Source: Proteobacteria bacterium UBA981
Lineage (GTDB): Bacteria; Pseudomonadota; Gammaproteobacteria; Ga0077536
NCBI GenBank assembly: GCA_002292285.1
Contig: DBBP01000014.1
Span: 124,001 to 188,000, forward strand
Direction of reading: 5' to 3'
DNA length: 64,000 nucleotides
A program made the translations under genes and the position numbers. Below, piece by piece: positions 43,717 through 51,430 of the stretch (within the stretch, counting starts at the first letter, position 1; every line of letters begins with the position of its first letter). Under the pieces are notes generated by a model that had not been told where the DNA came from, ran no database searches, and saw only the letters and a program-made list of their open reading frames with translations.

Positions 43717-44316
43717 CTATTCCTGGCCCGGCTCCGTCGATGCTTTGACGGATTTCCAGCCGCTGAACATGGGCGTAACCAGATTCTCGCGCTTCCATAA
43801 TAGATAGAACGCGATAGCACACACGTGCAACACCACAACTGCGAGAATCAATTTCGCCAATAGTTTGTGCCACCAGGTGAGGCGATTGCTCACGGCATCT
43901 GAGACCAGATGCGAGAGTGGGCCGTATTCGAAAAAGTCGTCAGAGACGATGAACAAGCCGATGCTCGCCTGGGCGCTGAGAAGAACCAGCATCGCAAGCA
44001 CCGACAGTGCGCCGAGCGGATTGTGGCCGCGCGTACCGCTGGGTTCGCGTCTGCCGAGGGTGAGGATATAGGTGTAGAGGTTCTTCGGTGTGGGTATTAA
44101 TGCGCGCAGGCGAATCGGCGCCGGACCCAGCATGCCCCACACCAGTCGAAAAACGATGAGCGCGAGAATGGTGTAGCCGCAATAGAAATGCCACTGCACG
44201 TTACGAAACGACATGTACTGCCCGAATGACCATCCGCATCCGACGGCAGCCACCAGCACCCAGTGCCACAAGCGGGTCACCGGGTCCCAGATTTTTTCTC
44301 GCTTGAGCTGGCCCAA
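43717..44316 (-). CDS. Cytochrome b561-type membrane protein
   Basis: A 199-residue di-haem b561-like protein with four membrane helices and candidate haem His residues in RLWHWVLVAAV, QWHFYCGYTIL, WWHKLLAKLIL and VVLHVCAI. The frame is open to 44565, but that part overlaps the cytochrome c' gene; a TTG at 44316 (just ahead of GQLKREKIWDPVTR) is the first sensible start, 13 bases after the c' stop. No ATG or GTG fits better. This family passes electrons between quinol and a c-type cytochrome; the neighbouring c' gene is the likely partner. Confidence 0.85.
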   Translation of the reverse strand: MGQLKREKIWDPVTRLWHWVLVAAVGCGWSFGQYMSFRNVQWHFYCGYTILALIVFRLVWGMLGPAPIRLRALIPTPKNLYTYILTLGRREPSGTRGHNPLGALSVLAMLVLLSAQASIGLFIVSDDFFEYGPLSHLVSDAVSNRLTWWHKLLAKLILAVVVLHVCAIAFYLLWKRENLVTPMFSGWKSVKASTEPGQE

Positions 44317-44329
44317 GCTGAGCGACTCG

Positions 44330-44800
44330 TTATTCTTTTTCGCGGAAGTCGTCGTGACAACCTTTGCAGGATTTTCCCAGCGCGCCGATCTTCTCGCGTA
44401 GCGGCTCAAGCCCCGTGCCCGCGACGGCTGCCAATTCGTTGACGGCTTCCTTATAAGTCTTGCCGTGCTCCGCGACTTTGGGATATGTGCTCCAAATCTC
44501 GGGTAAGGCGTGGGTTTTACCCGGGTATTTGTCTTTACCAGTGCCGGCTGCCCAGGCGCCGCCAATATCCAGTTGCAGCAGCACCTTGAGGTTATTGGCT
44601 AGTTTCCCGGCCAGCTCTGCGTCGTACGGCATCTTGCCTTTAGCCATCTCGAACAGTGGCGCGGCACTATAACCGCGGACTTCCATTTCACCCTGGCGAG
44701 CTTTGATCAGAAACAGATTCGGATCGTTGTCGGCGGCGAAGGTCGGCGAAATGAACGTGACGAGGAGCCCGTTCAGCAGCACTAGCAGGCATTTTTTCAT
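44330..44800 (-). CDS. Cytochrome c' family protein, exported
   Basis: A 156-residue protein with a signal peptide (KKCLLVLLNGLLVTFISPTFAA) and a C-terminal haem site CKGCH (145-149), the arrangement of class II cytochromes c'. The RQGEMEVRGYSAAPLFEMAKGKMPYD segment is the family's first helix region. Such proteins bind NO or carry electrons in the periplasm. It is the first gene of a leftward pair with cytochrome b561. Confidence 0.9.
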   Translation of the reverse strand: MKKCLLVLLNGLLVTFISPTFAADNDPNLFLIKARQGEMEVRGYSAAPLFEMAKGKMPYDAELAGKLANNLKVLLQLDIGGAWAAGTGKDKYPGKTHALPEIWSTYPKVAEHGKTYKEAVNELAAVAGTGLEPLREKIGALGKSCKGCHDDFREKE

Positions 44801-44946
44801 GGTGTGGTCCTTAAAGCATCGATGGAGCGGTATTTATCATGCCTTCCTGTACGAGTATCACACATGGCCAGGGTTCCATGTTCTGGGTTGGTCTGGTGCG
44901 CGCGAGTTGAAAATACAGGCAGCCAGTCGCATTCGCAAAATCGCGC

Positions 44947-45696
44947 TCAGCGCAGCGTTAATCCACCGTCAACCACGAGGGTTTGGCCGGTTACATAGGA
45001 GGCCTCGCTGCTGGCCAGGAAGCCAATCACTGCAGCGACTTCCGCGCTGGTGCCGAGGCGGCCTAGCGGGGGCTGCCTGGCCCATTCGCTCTGCGGAGAA
45101 TCGTGGCCCGCTTTGTCGGCGTAAATCTGCGCCGACTTGGTGTCGATAAACCCGGGACTGACGCCGTTGACACGAATATTGCGCGAGGCAAGTTCAACGG
45201 CGAAATAACGCACCAGGGTTTCCATTGCCGCTTTGGCGGCACCGAGCGTGCCGTGGAGTTCCAGTGCACGAATGGCGTCGAAGCCAGACACCGCCACAAT
45301 ACTGCTACCGTCTGGCATGACAGCGACTGCGCGTTGCACCAGATGGACGAAACCGGAGACGGTGATGTCAAACGTTTTGCCGAGATTATGCCGGCCCGTT
45401 TCGAGCAGCGGTTTAAAGGCGGTCGCTGCGGCGTTGACAATCAGCACGTTGAGCTCGAGCCCGTCCAGGGTGTCGAACATTTGGTCAACAGAGGCCGCGT
45501 CGCCGACGTCTGCGCGCAACACACGTGCCACAGCGTCTGAGCTCGTCAGCGCTGCGCGCGCCTGCTCGGCCTGGACATCGTCGCGATGATAATTGAGCAG
45601 AACCTCGGATCCGCGCGCTGCGAAGTGTTCGGCGGTGGCGAAGCCGATGCCGCGGGTGCCGCCAGTAATCAGCACACGCGATAGCGGGCTACTCAT
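44947..45696 (-). CDS. FabL-like SDR with altered catalytic residue
   Basis: A 249-residue SDR with TGGTRGIGFA (about 11), VNAAATAF and the late SPGFIDTKSA and GQTLVVDGG segments. The active-site stretch VSGFDAIRALELHGTLGAAK aligns best with FabL-type enoyl-ACP reductases, which use Tyr-x6-Lys. Here the Tyr position is His148 with Lys155 intact, so the usual catalytic Tyr is absent. It is the last gene of a leftward series with an alpha/beta hydrolase and a Baeyer-Villiger monooxygenase (gaps of 91 and 99 bases). It may not be a normal reductase. Confidence 0.85.
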   Translation of the reverse strand: MSSPLSRVLITGGTRGIGFATAEHFAARGSEVLLNYHRDDVQAEQARAALTSSDAVARVLRADVGDAASVDQMFDTLDGLELNVLIVNAAATAFKPLLETGRHNLGKTFDITVSGFVHLVQRAVAVMPDGSSIVAVSGFDAIRALELHGTLGAAKAAMETLVRYFAVELASRNIRVNGVSPGFIDTKSAQIYADKAGHDSPQSEWARQPPLGRLGTSAEVAAVIGFLASSEASYVTGQTLVVDGGLTLR

Positions 45697-45787
45697 CGTC
45701 GAAAATCACGTTTCGTTGCAGCTGTTGGTCGCATCGGCTGCAGGTCATCGGAGATCAATCGGACTATCAACTGCGCGTTGCCCGATC

Positions 45788-46648
45788 TCATAGATGTTCG
45801 CGGTACCAGTCGCACGCCGTGCTCGCAGCTTTGCCGAGGTCACCCATATAGACATCGTAGTGCCGGCATTCAATCGAACACAGTTTCTTCGGCTCACCCA
45901 TCGCTGCGAAAGCTTCGTGCTGCCACGCGGTCGGCGTCGTGGTGTCGTTGGCGGCGATAACCAGCAGTAACGGCGTCGGTGCGATGTCTGCGACGAAAGA
46001 CAGGGGCTCGTAAGTGCGCAAGTAGTCAAAGGACCGAACCGTCAATTCATTCACGTAGCGTCCATCGACATCCTTATTAGCAATCCATTCAGCGGTCTCG
46101 GAGCCGTCGTTGGCTGCCTTGGTCGTAGCAGGGGGCTCGCCGCGTCGTCGCGCGTCGCGGTCGGCATTGAGTTTTTCGAGGAAGCCGGCCTGCTTGTCCG
46201 CCGGAACCCAGGTATTAAACGTGCGCGAACCGCTAATCAGCGGAACCTGCGAGACAACGCATTTCACCCGCTTATCGAGGGCGCTGACCGTCAGCACATG
46301 ACCACCGGCATAACTCGTACCCCACAAACCGATGCGTTCAGCGTCGATGCCCGGCAAAGTACGCGCGTAAGAAATCGCCTCGCGCATGTCGTTTACCTGT
46401 TGCCAGGGGTCGGTCTCTGAGCGCGGCCAGCCACCACTGCGGCCCCAATTGCGATGATCATAGGCGAGGCAGGCGTACCCGGCGGCGACAAAATGCGCTG
46501 CGTAGTCCGCCAGATCGAGATCGATGATGCCGCTAAGACCGTGCGCGAGAATGATCAGCGGCGCTGGCTTGTCGCTGTCGCTTGGTCGCGCCAACCAGCC
46601 ACAAAGCGTGGTGCCATTGCTGTCAAAAGTAAGATCTTGTTTATGCAT
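45788..46648 (-). CDS. Alpha/beta hydrolase (dienelactone-hydrolase/peptidase S15-like)
   Basis: A 286-residue alpha/beta hydrolase. The HGLSGIIDLDLADYAAHF oxyanion region (about 36) and the nucleophile elbow LWGTSYAGGH (about 108, Ser) are clear. Asp is expected in VIAANDTTTP (about 233) and His in CRHYDVYMGD (about 264). It lies between a Baeyer-Villiger monooxygenase and an SDR on the same strand, which suggests that it hydrolyses the ester or lactone made by the monooxygenase. That role is inferred. Confidence 0.85.
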   Translation of the reverse strand: MHKQDLTFDSNGTTLCGWLARPSDSDKPAPLIILAHGLSGIIDLDLADYAAHFVAAGYACLAYDHRNWGRSGGWPRSETDPWQQVNDMREAISYARTLPGIDAERIGLWGTSYAGGHVLTVSALDKRVKCVVSQVPLISGSRTFNTWVPADKQAGFLEKLNADRDARRRGEPPATTKAANDGSETAEWIANKDVDGRYVNELTVRSFDYLRTYEPLSFVADIAPTPLLLVIAANDTTTPTAWQHEAFAAMGEPKKLCSIECRHYDVYMGDLGKAASTACDWYREHL

Positions 46649-46747
46649 GTCGGGCTCCCATTGGCGCGATGCTCCACGACGGCGAAAGGCGCTGTGGGCT
46701 CCCGCAGGATACCGTATCGCCGCCTGGCCGCGCAGCTTCCAGCGGGT

Positions 46748-48385
46748 CTACGCGTTTTCCGCTAGTGCGGGCTTGTCGACGATAAAGCCTGGGTAATTGT
46801 CGGCAACGACCTGCTCGATTTCGGTCGCATACTGAGGCCAGCCGATATAGGTCGTGAATACACGGGGCTTTCCGGGGATGTTGGATCCGAGGTACCACGA
46901 GTTACACGATTTGTAGAGCGTTTGTTCCGCGATTTCATCGACATGCGCGCGCCACGCCTCCTCGGCGTCGGCGTCTGCTTCGATGACCGTATGGCCTTTG
47001 TCGCGCAGGTCGACGATACAGTCGCTGACAAACTCAACATGTTGTTCAATCGATTTGATCATGTTGCTCAGTACCGACGGGCTACCAGGGCCGGTAATGG
47101 TGAACAAATTCGGGAAGCCAGCTGCCATGAGGCCCAGATAACAGCGCGCCCCGTCCGCCCATTTGTCGCGTATGGAACGACCCTCGCGGCCTTTAATATC
47201 GATACTCGTTATCGGTCCGCTAATGGCATCGAACCCGGTCGCGTACACGATCGCGTCGAACTCATGTTCGGTGCCATTAACGACAATGCCGTTCGGTGTG
47301 ATGTTTTCAATCGGATTGTCTTTCACGCTCACTAGGGTGACGTTTTTACGATTGTAGGTCTCGTAGTAATCGGTACCCACGATGAGCCGTTTACAACCGA
47401 TCGCGAAATCGGGCATAAGTGTCTTGGCAGTTTCCGGATCCTGGACGATCTCGGCCAGCTTGCGTCGAAAGAACGCTTGCGCCGTCACATTCGAATCGTG
47501 GTTGGTGATCAAATCCGTAAACGTACCGAGAAACATCAACCCGCCGCGCTGCCAGGCCGCTTCGTATTCGCGCTCGCGCTCTTCGTCTGAGACTTCTTGC
47601 GCGGTTTTATTCGTCGTTTCATAAAAAAACGCAAACGGGTACTGCTGGTTGCGTTGCCGAAACTCGTTGTAGTTCGCCTTGATCTTTTGAATCTCCTCGG
47701 CCGCAACCGGTTCGTTATGTGCCGGGATAACGTAGTTCGCGGTGCGCTGGAAAATCGTCAAATGTTCAGCCTGCTCGGCCAGGTGGGGGATGGATTGGCA
47801 AGACGACGAACCGGTGCCAATGATGCCAACGCGTTTGCCGGTGAAATCGACCGGTTCATGGGGCCACTGGCCGGTGTGATACGTCGGCCCTTCAAAACTG
47901 TCGAGGCCGGGGAAGGCTGGCAGGTTGGTGGTTGAGAGGGTGCCTGTTGCGAGGATGAAGAACTGAGCGGAAATGCTATCGCCTTTGTCCGTGCGGACCA
48001 TCCAGCGGCCACTATCCTCGGCATAGCTCGCTGCCGTCACACGGGTGTGGAACTGAATGTCCTTGCGTAAATCAAAGCGATCGGCGACGTGGTTGGCGTA
48101 GGCGAGCAGCTCCGGCTGGGTGGCGTATTTTTCACTCCATTCCCATTCCTGTTGCAGTTCTTCAGAGAATTGATAGGAATATTCCATGCTCACCACATCA
48201 ACGCGGCAGCCCGGATAGCGATTCCAGTACCACGTTCCACCGACGCCGCTGCCCCCTTCGAAGGCACGCACAGAAAACCCTTCTTTACGGAGTTTGTGAA
48301 TAAGGTACATACCGGCGAAACCGGCTCCAACGATGACAACATCAACGGTTGATGCTGCCGAGTCCTGCGAAGCTGCTGGTGTCAT
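46748..48385 (-). CDS. Flavin-dependent Baeyer-Villiger monooxygenase
   Basis: A 545-residue class B flavoprotein that inserts oxygen into ketones using FAD, NADPH and O2. The FAD site IVGAGFAGMYLIHKL (about 19) and NADPH site VGIIGTGSSSCQS (about 190) flank the family fingerprint FEGPTYHTGQWP (about 170), which fits F-x-G-x3-H-x3-W-P. ATG 48385 is chosen just before TPAASQDS; the frame is open to 48598 with no similarity. It resembles cyclohexanone and cyclododecanone monooxygenases. It is first in the leftward run with the hydrolase and SDR. Confidence 0.93.
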   Translation of the reverse strand: MTPAASQDSAASTVDVVIVGAGFAGMYLIHKLRKEGFSVRAFEGGSGVGGTWYWNRYPGCRVDVVSMEYSYQFSEELQQEWEWSEKYATQPELLAYANHVADRFDLRKDIQFHTRVTAASYAEDSGRWMVRTDKGDSISAQFFILATGTLSTTNLPAFPGLDSFEGPTYHTGQWPHEPVDFTGKRVGIIGTGSSSCQSIPHLAEQAEHLTIFQRTANYVIPAHNEPVAAEEIQKIKANYNEFRQRNQQYPFAFFYETTNKTAQEVSDEEREREYEAAWQRGGLMFLGTFTDLITNHDSNVTAQAFFRRKLAEIVQDPETAKTLMPDFAIGCKRLIVGTDYYETYNRKNVTLVSVKDNPIENITPNGIVVNGTEHEFDAIVYATGFDAISGPITSIDIKGREGRSIRDKWADGARCYLGLMAAGFPNLFTITGPGSPSVLSNMIKSIEQHVEFVSDCIVDLRDKGHTVIEADADAEEAWRAHVDEIAEQTLYKSCNSWYLGSNIPGKPRVFTTYIGWPQYATEIEQVVADNYPGFIVDKPALAENA

Positions 48386-48867
48386 GACTATTATCCCGTA
48401 ACGAATTTGAGCGGCAAAGAATGCCGCTAGTGGCGTCCTGTTATTCCGGTGCCGCTCGAGCGCGGCAGATGGTCGCGGCGCTCTGGCATCCGCGCGTGTA
48501 TTTAGGCAGAAGCGAAGCCGGAAATAAACCGTTACGGGTCGCGATGGCTTGGCCAATCTCAGTCGCCGAGCTGGCTGGATGTATGGCGATGTATCCAACG
48601 GACCGGCTACTCATCACCGCCAAATGAGAATCGCGCAGCGGCACATTCGCCGCACGCCGGTCGCGATGGTTAATACTTCACCGGCGTCGACAATCCTGGA
48701 GGATTGATTCGTCGCGCCTCGCAGCTCCGGGGCTGTGCTAATCTCGCCGCGTGAGCCGCCGTCGGCTCGCATCGCGCGGTGCGCACTTCCGGCTATTTCG
48801 TATGCTTGCGCAATCGCTGACGAGGTCCCGCTCCGGCGGCCATCAGAACAACCCGGTAAAGATCATC
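48386..48867. other. Intergenic region between divergent genes
   Basis: About 480 bases between the Baeyer-Villiger monooxygenase and the SnoaL-like protein. A 67-codon minus-strand frame (48441-48644) and the upstream extension of the SnoaL frame have no recognisable features. Both promoters must lie here; no clear repeat or RNA gene was seen. Confidence 0.5.
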
Positions 48868-49281
48868 ATGAATAACCGAGAACGCATCGACGCTTACTTC
48901 CAGGCTTGTTCGGTGGGCACCGCGAACGATATCGCCGACCACTTTACTGCCGACGCGATTGTCTACGACACCAATCACAAACCTGTTCAGGGCGCGGCCA
49001 CTATTGGTGCGTTCTGGAACGAAATACGCGACCGATGGCAGCAAGCACACTGGTATGTCGATACCTGCATATCTGAGGGCGACGTGGCGGCGATTGAATG
49101 GACTATGACGGGTATCAGCGGCGAAGGTGAGTTTACAGTGCGCGGTTCCGAACACTATCGTTTCGAGGCAGGCCTGATTGCGGAAATTCGCCAATACTGG
49201 ACATTTAATCGCACAGCTCTGAACACCGCTCTGGTCGAATTCCCTTATAGCGCCAGGGCGATCTACCACGCGGCGAAGTGA
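48868..49281 (+). CDS. SnoaL/NTF2-fold protein
   Basis: A 137-residue single-domain NTF2-like protein. It starts at ATG 48868; the frame is open to 48751 but the NNRERIDAYFQACSVG opening is the natural fold start. FTADAIVYDTNHKPVQGAATIGAFW and EGDVAAIEWTMTGISGEG are typical cone-fold strands, and EIRQYWTF ends the family's last strand. Such proteins are small isomerases, hydrolases or binding proteins in catabolism. No specific activity can be given. Confidence 0.85.
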   Translation: MNNRERIDAYFQACSVGTANDIADHFTADAIVYDTNHKPVQGAATIGAFWNEIRDRWQQAHWYVDTCISEGDVAAIEWTMTGISGEGEFTVRGSEHYRFEAGLIAEIRQYWTFNRTALNTALVEFPYSARAIYHAAK

Positions 49282-49489
49282 TGGCGGGCACTCAGACGCA
49301 GGCGAGCTATCACGTCATTCGGACTGCGCACTATCAACCTGCACGACACGTCTAAAATCCGCACCCACTCTTCGAAGTTGGAACTGATTTCACAATGAAC
49401 ACGCGCACCGACGTTCTTAGTGTCCCGATGCGCCCGTGTCCGAACCGTGGCATTCGCGACTGCCCGTATCGGCGTCGACGTGCACAGCC

Positions 49490-51424
49490 ATGACCGATCA
49501 ACGCCGTCTAACAGTCGTCATTCCCGCTCTTAACGAAGAGGATGCCCTGGGCGACACGCTGCGGCGTTGCCTTGAGGCGCGCGAGTACGTCGTCTCGAAC
49601 TGCGCCATCGACGCGCTCGACATTGTCGTAGTCAGTGACGGCTCCAGCGACGCGACCGAGCAGATTGCCAGCGGCTTTGCGGATGTAGATGTGCTCGTTT
49701 TCGAACGCAACCGGGGCTACGGCGCGGCGCTCAAATGTGGTTTTGCACACCTGCCGAACACGCTCGTCTCGTTTCTTGACGCAGATGGCACCTGCGACCC
49801 TCGCGAATTAGCGCGTCTCGTGTCCGCACTCGACGATCAGCAGGCCGCCGTAGTGCTCGGGTCGCGGATGGGTAGCGACAGCGAAATGCCACGCCTGCGG
49901 CGATTCGGTAATACGTTATTCGCCTGGATGCTCGGATTGCTCAGCGACCGCCAGGTGGGCGACACCGCGAGTGGCATGCGCGTGATTCGTCGCAGCGCAC
50001 TGGAGCATCTATATCCGCTACCTGATGGCCTCCATTTCACGCCGGCCATGAGTGCCAGAGCGTTGCTCGAAGGACGTCTGAAATTGATCGAAGTGCCCAT
50101 CCCCTATGCTGAGCGAGTCGGTCAGTCGAAACTTTCGGTGGTGCGGGACGGGTGGCGATTTCTGGTCACTATTGTGCGCGCGGCGATGTGCTATCGACCA
50201 TCGCCGCCGCTGCTCATGGGGGCGGGGGCGATTGGCACGCTCGGTCTGTTGGTTGCAGCGACACCGGCTTGGCTGTGGGTGCGCGACGGCTATTTCGAGG
50301 AATGGATGATCTATCGCATTCTGCTCGCTTCCTTGCTGATCACGGTGGCGGCATTCACGGTCTGCGTTGCTGTCGTAGCCGATCGCATCATCGAAGTGGC
50401 CCAACGCCGCGAGGTCGCGGGGCGACCTATAGCGCTCAGTCTACGTCGGTTATTCCACGCGCCCTTGCGGTGGGTGGCGCCCGGCATTGTTGTACTCGTC
50501 GCTGTTAGCTTGGTCTGGCCCGGCGTGCAGGAGTACCTAACGACCGGGCTCGTTTCTATGCATTGGTCACGTTCGGTACTGTCGTCGCTGCTCATCGTGT
50601 TGGCCGCGATGCTATCTCTGACTTCATTGCTGCTTGAGATGATGGAACTCATCGTCGCCCAGCGCGCCGTCGACGCGCCGCTGGCACCGCCCGACCGGGT
50701 GCACCTGCGGCACGGTGAACGAGCGGGCTCAGTTGCCGCGCAGTTCGACCAGTTCGCGGACAGTTACGACAGCGACTGCATGCGCGGATTGGCAGCAACG
50801 GGAGAATCGCGTGCCTATTTCGCCGCCGGTCGGGCGCACCATCTGGCCCAATGGTGGCGTGCAAACCAACCGCACCCGGCGACAACGATCATCGATTACG
50901 GTTGCGGGACCGGAGAAGGCACGCTCGCATTAGCTTTGGCGTTCCCGAACGCTCACATCGTTGGTGTTGATGTGTCGCTCGCTTCAATCGAGCGCGCACG
51001 CAGCCATCCACGTAATGAGCAGGTTACTTTTTCCCATCTCGCCGACGGGGACTTACAGCTGCGCAGCGCCGATCTCGTGCACGTCAATGGTGTGCTCCAC
51101 CATGTACCGCCGCCTGAGCGTGACGGGGTGTTGGGATCGCTTTACCGGTCGCTACGAAGCGGCGGCATTGTTGCCGTGTTTGAGAACAACCCGCTTAATC
51201 CGGGCACGCGTTGGGTCATGTCGCGAATCCCTTTTGACCGTGACGCCATACCGCTCTACCCGAGCGAAACTGCGCGTCGCCTGCGGACAGTTGGCTGGCA
51301 CCTGGAGCACCGGGCGTTTCTGTTTTGGTTTCCGCGCGCGTTGGCGGCATTACGCCCGCTGGAACGTTATCTCGAACGGGTGCCGCTCGGTGCGCAATAC
51401 GCCGTGTTCGCCTCCAAACCCTGA
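49490..51424 (+). CDS. Fusion: family 2 glycosyltransferase + membrane segments + SAM methyltransferase
   Basis: About 644 residues (ATG 49490; a GTG at 49436 would add 18). Residues about 1-230 are a DPM1/GtrB-like GT2 domain: VVIPALNEEDALGDTL, VVSDGSSDAT, ERNRGYGAALKCGF and the metal-binding FLDADGTCDP. About four membrane helices follow (about 230-395). The C-terminal part (about 420-640) is a class I methyltransferase with IIDYGCGTGEGTLALAL and VNGVLHHVPP. Such GT2 proteins make polyprenyl-phosphate sugars on the inner leaflet. The next gene begins six bases later and is STT3-like, so lipid-linked sugar transfer is the likely theme. The role of the methyltransferase is unknown. Confidence 0.88.
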   Translation: MTDQRRLTVVIPALNEEDALGDTLRRCLEAREYVVSNCAIDALDIVVVSDGSSDATEQIASGFADVDVLVFERNRGYGAALKCGFAHLPNTLVSFLDADGTCDPRELARLVSALDDQQAAVVLGSRMGSDSEMPRLRRFGNTLFAWMLGLLSDRQVGDTASGMRVIRRSALEHLYPLPDGLHFTPAMSARALLEGRLKLIEVPIPYAERVGQSKLSVVRDGWRFLVTIVRAAMCYRPSPPLLMGAGAIGTLGLLVAATPAWLWVRDGYFEEWMIYRILLASLLITVAAFTVCVAVVADRIIEVAQRREVAGRPIALSLRRLFHAPLRWVAPGIVVLVAVSLVWPGVQEYLTTGLVSMHWSRSVLSSLLIVLAAMLSLTSLLLEMMELIVAQRAVDAPLAPPDRVHLRHGERAGSVAAQFDQFADSYDSDCMRGLAATGESRAYFAAGRAHHLAQWWRANQPHPATTIIDYGCGTGEGTLALALAFPNAHIVGVDVSLASIERARSHPRNEQVTFSHLADGDLQLRSADLVHVNGVLHHVPPPERDGVLGSLYRSLRSGGIVAVFENNPLNPGTRWVMSRIPFDRDAIPLYPSETARRLRTVGWHLEHRAFLFWFPRALAALRPLERYLERVPLGAQYAVFASKP

Positions 51425-51430
51425 CATTCG

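Noticed and set aside
49397..49416. GAACAC-N8-ACGTTC upstream of the GT2 fusion, similar to the lexA palindrome
   Set aside because: One mismatch to the candidate box, and about one GAAC-N12-GTTC is expected by chance in 64 kb; GT2 has no link to SOS.
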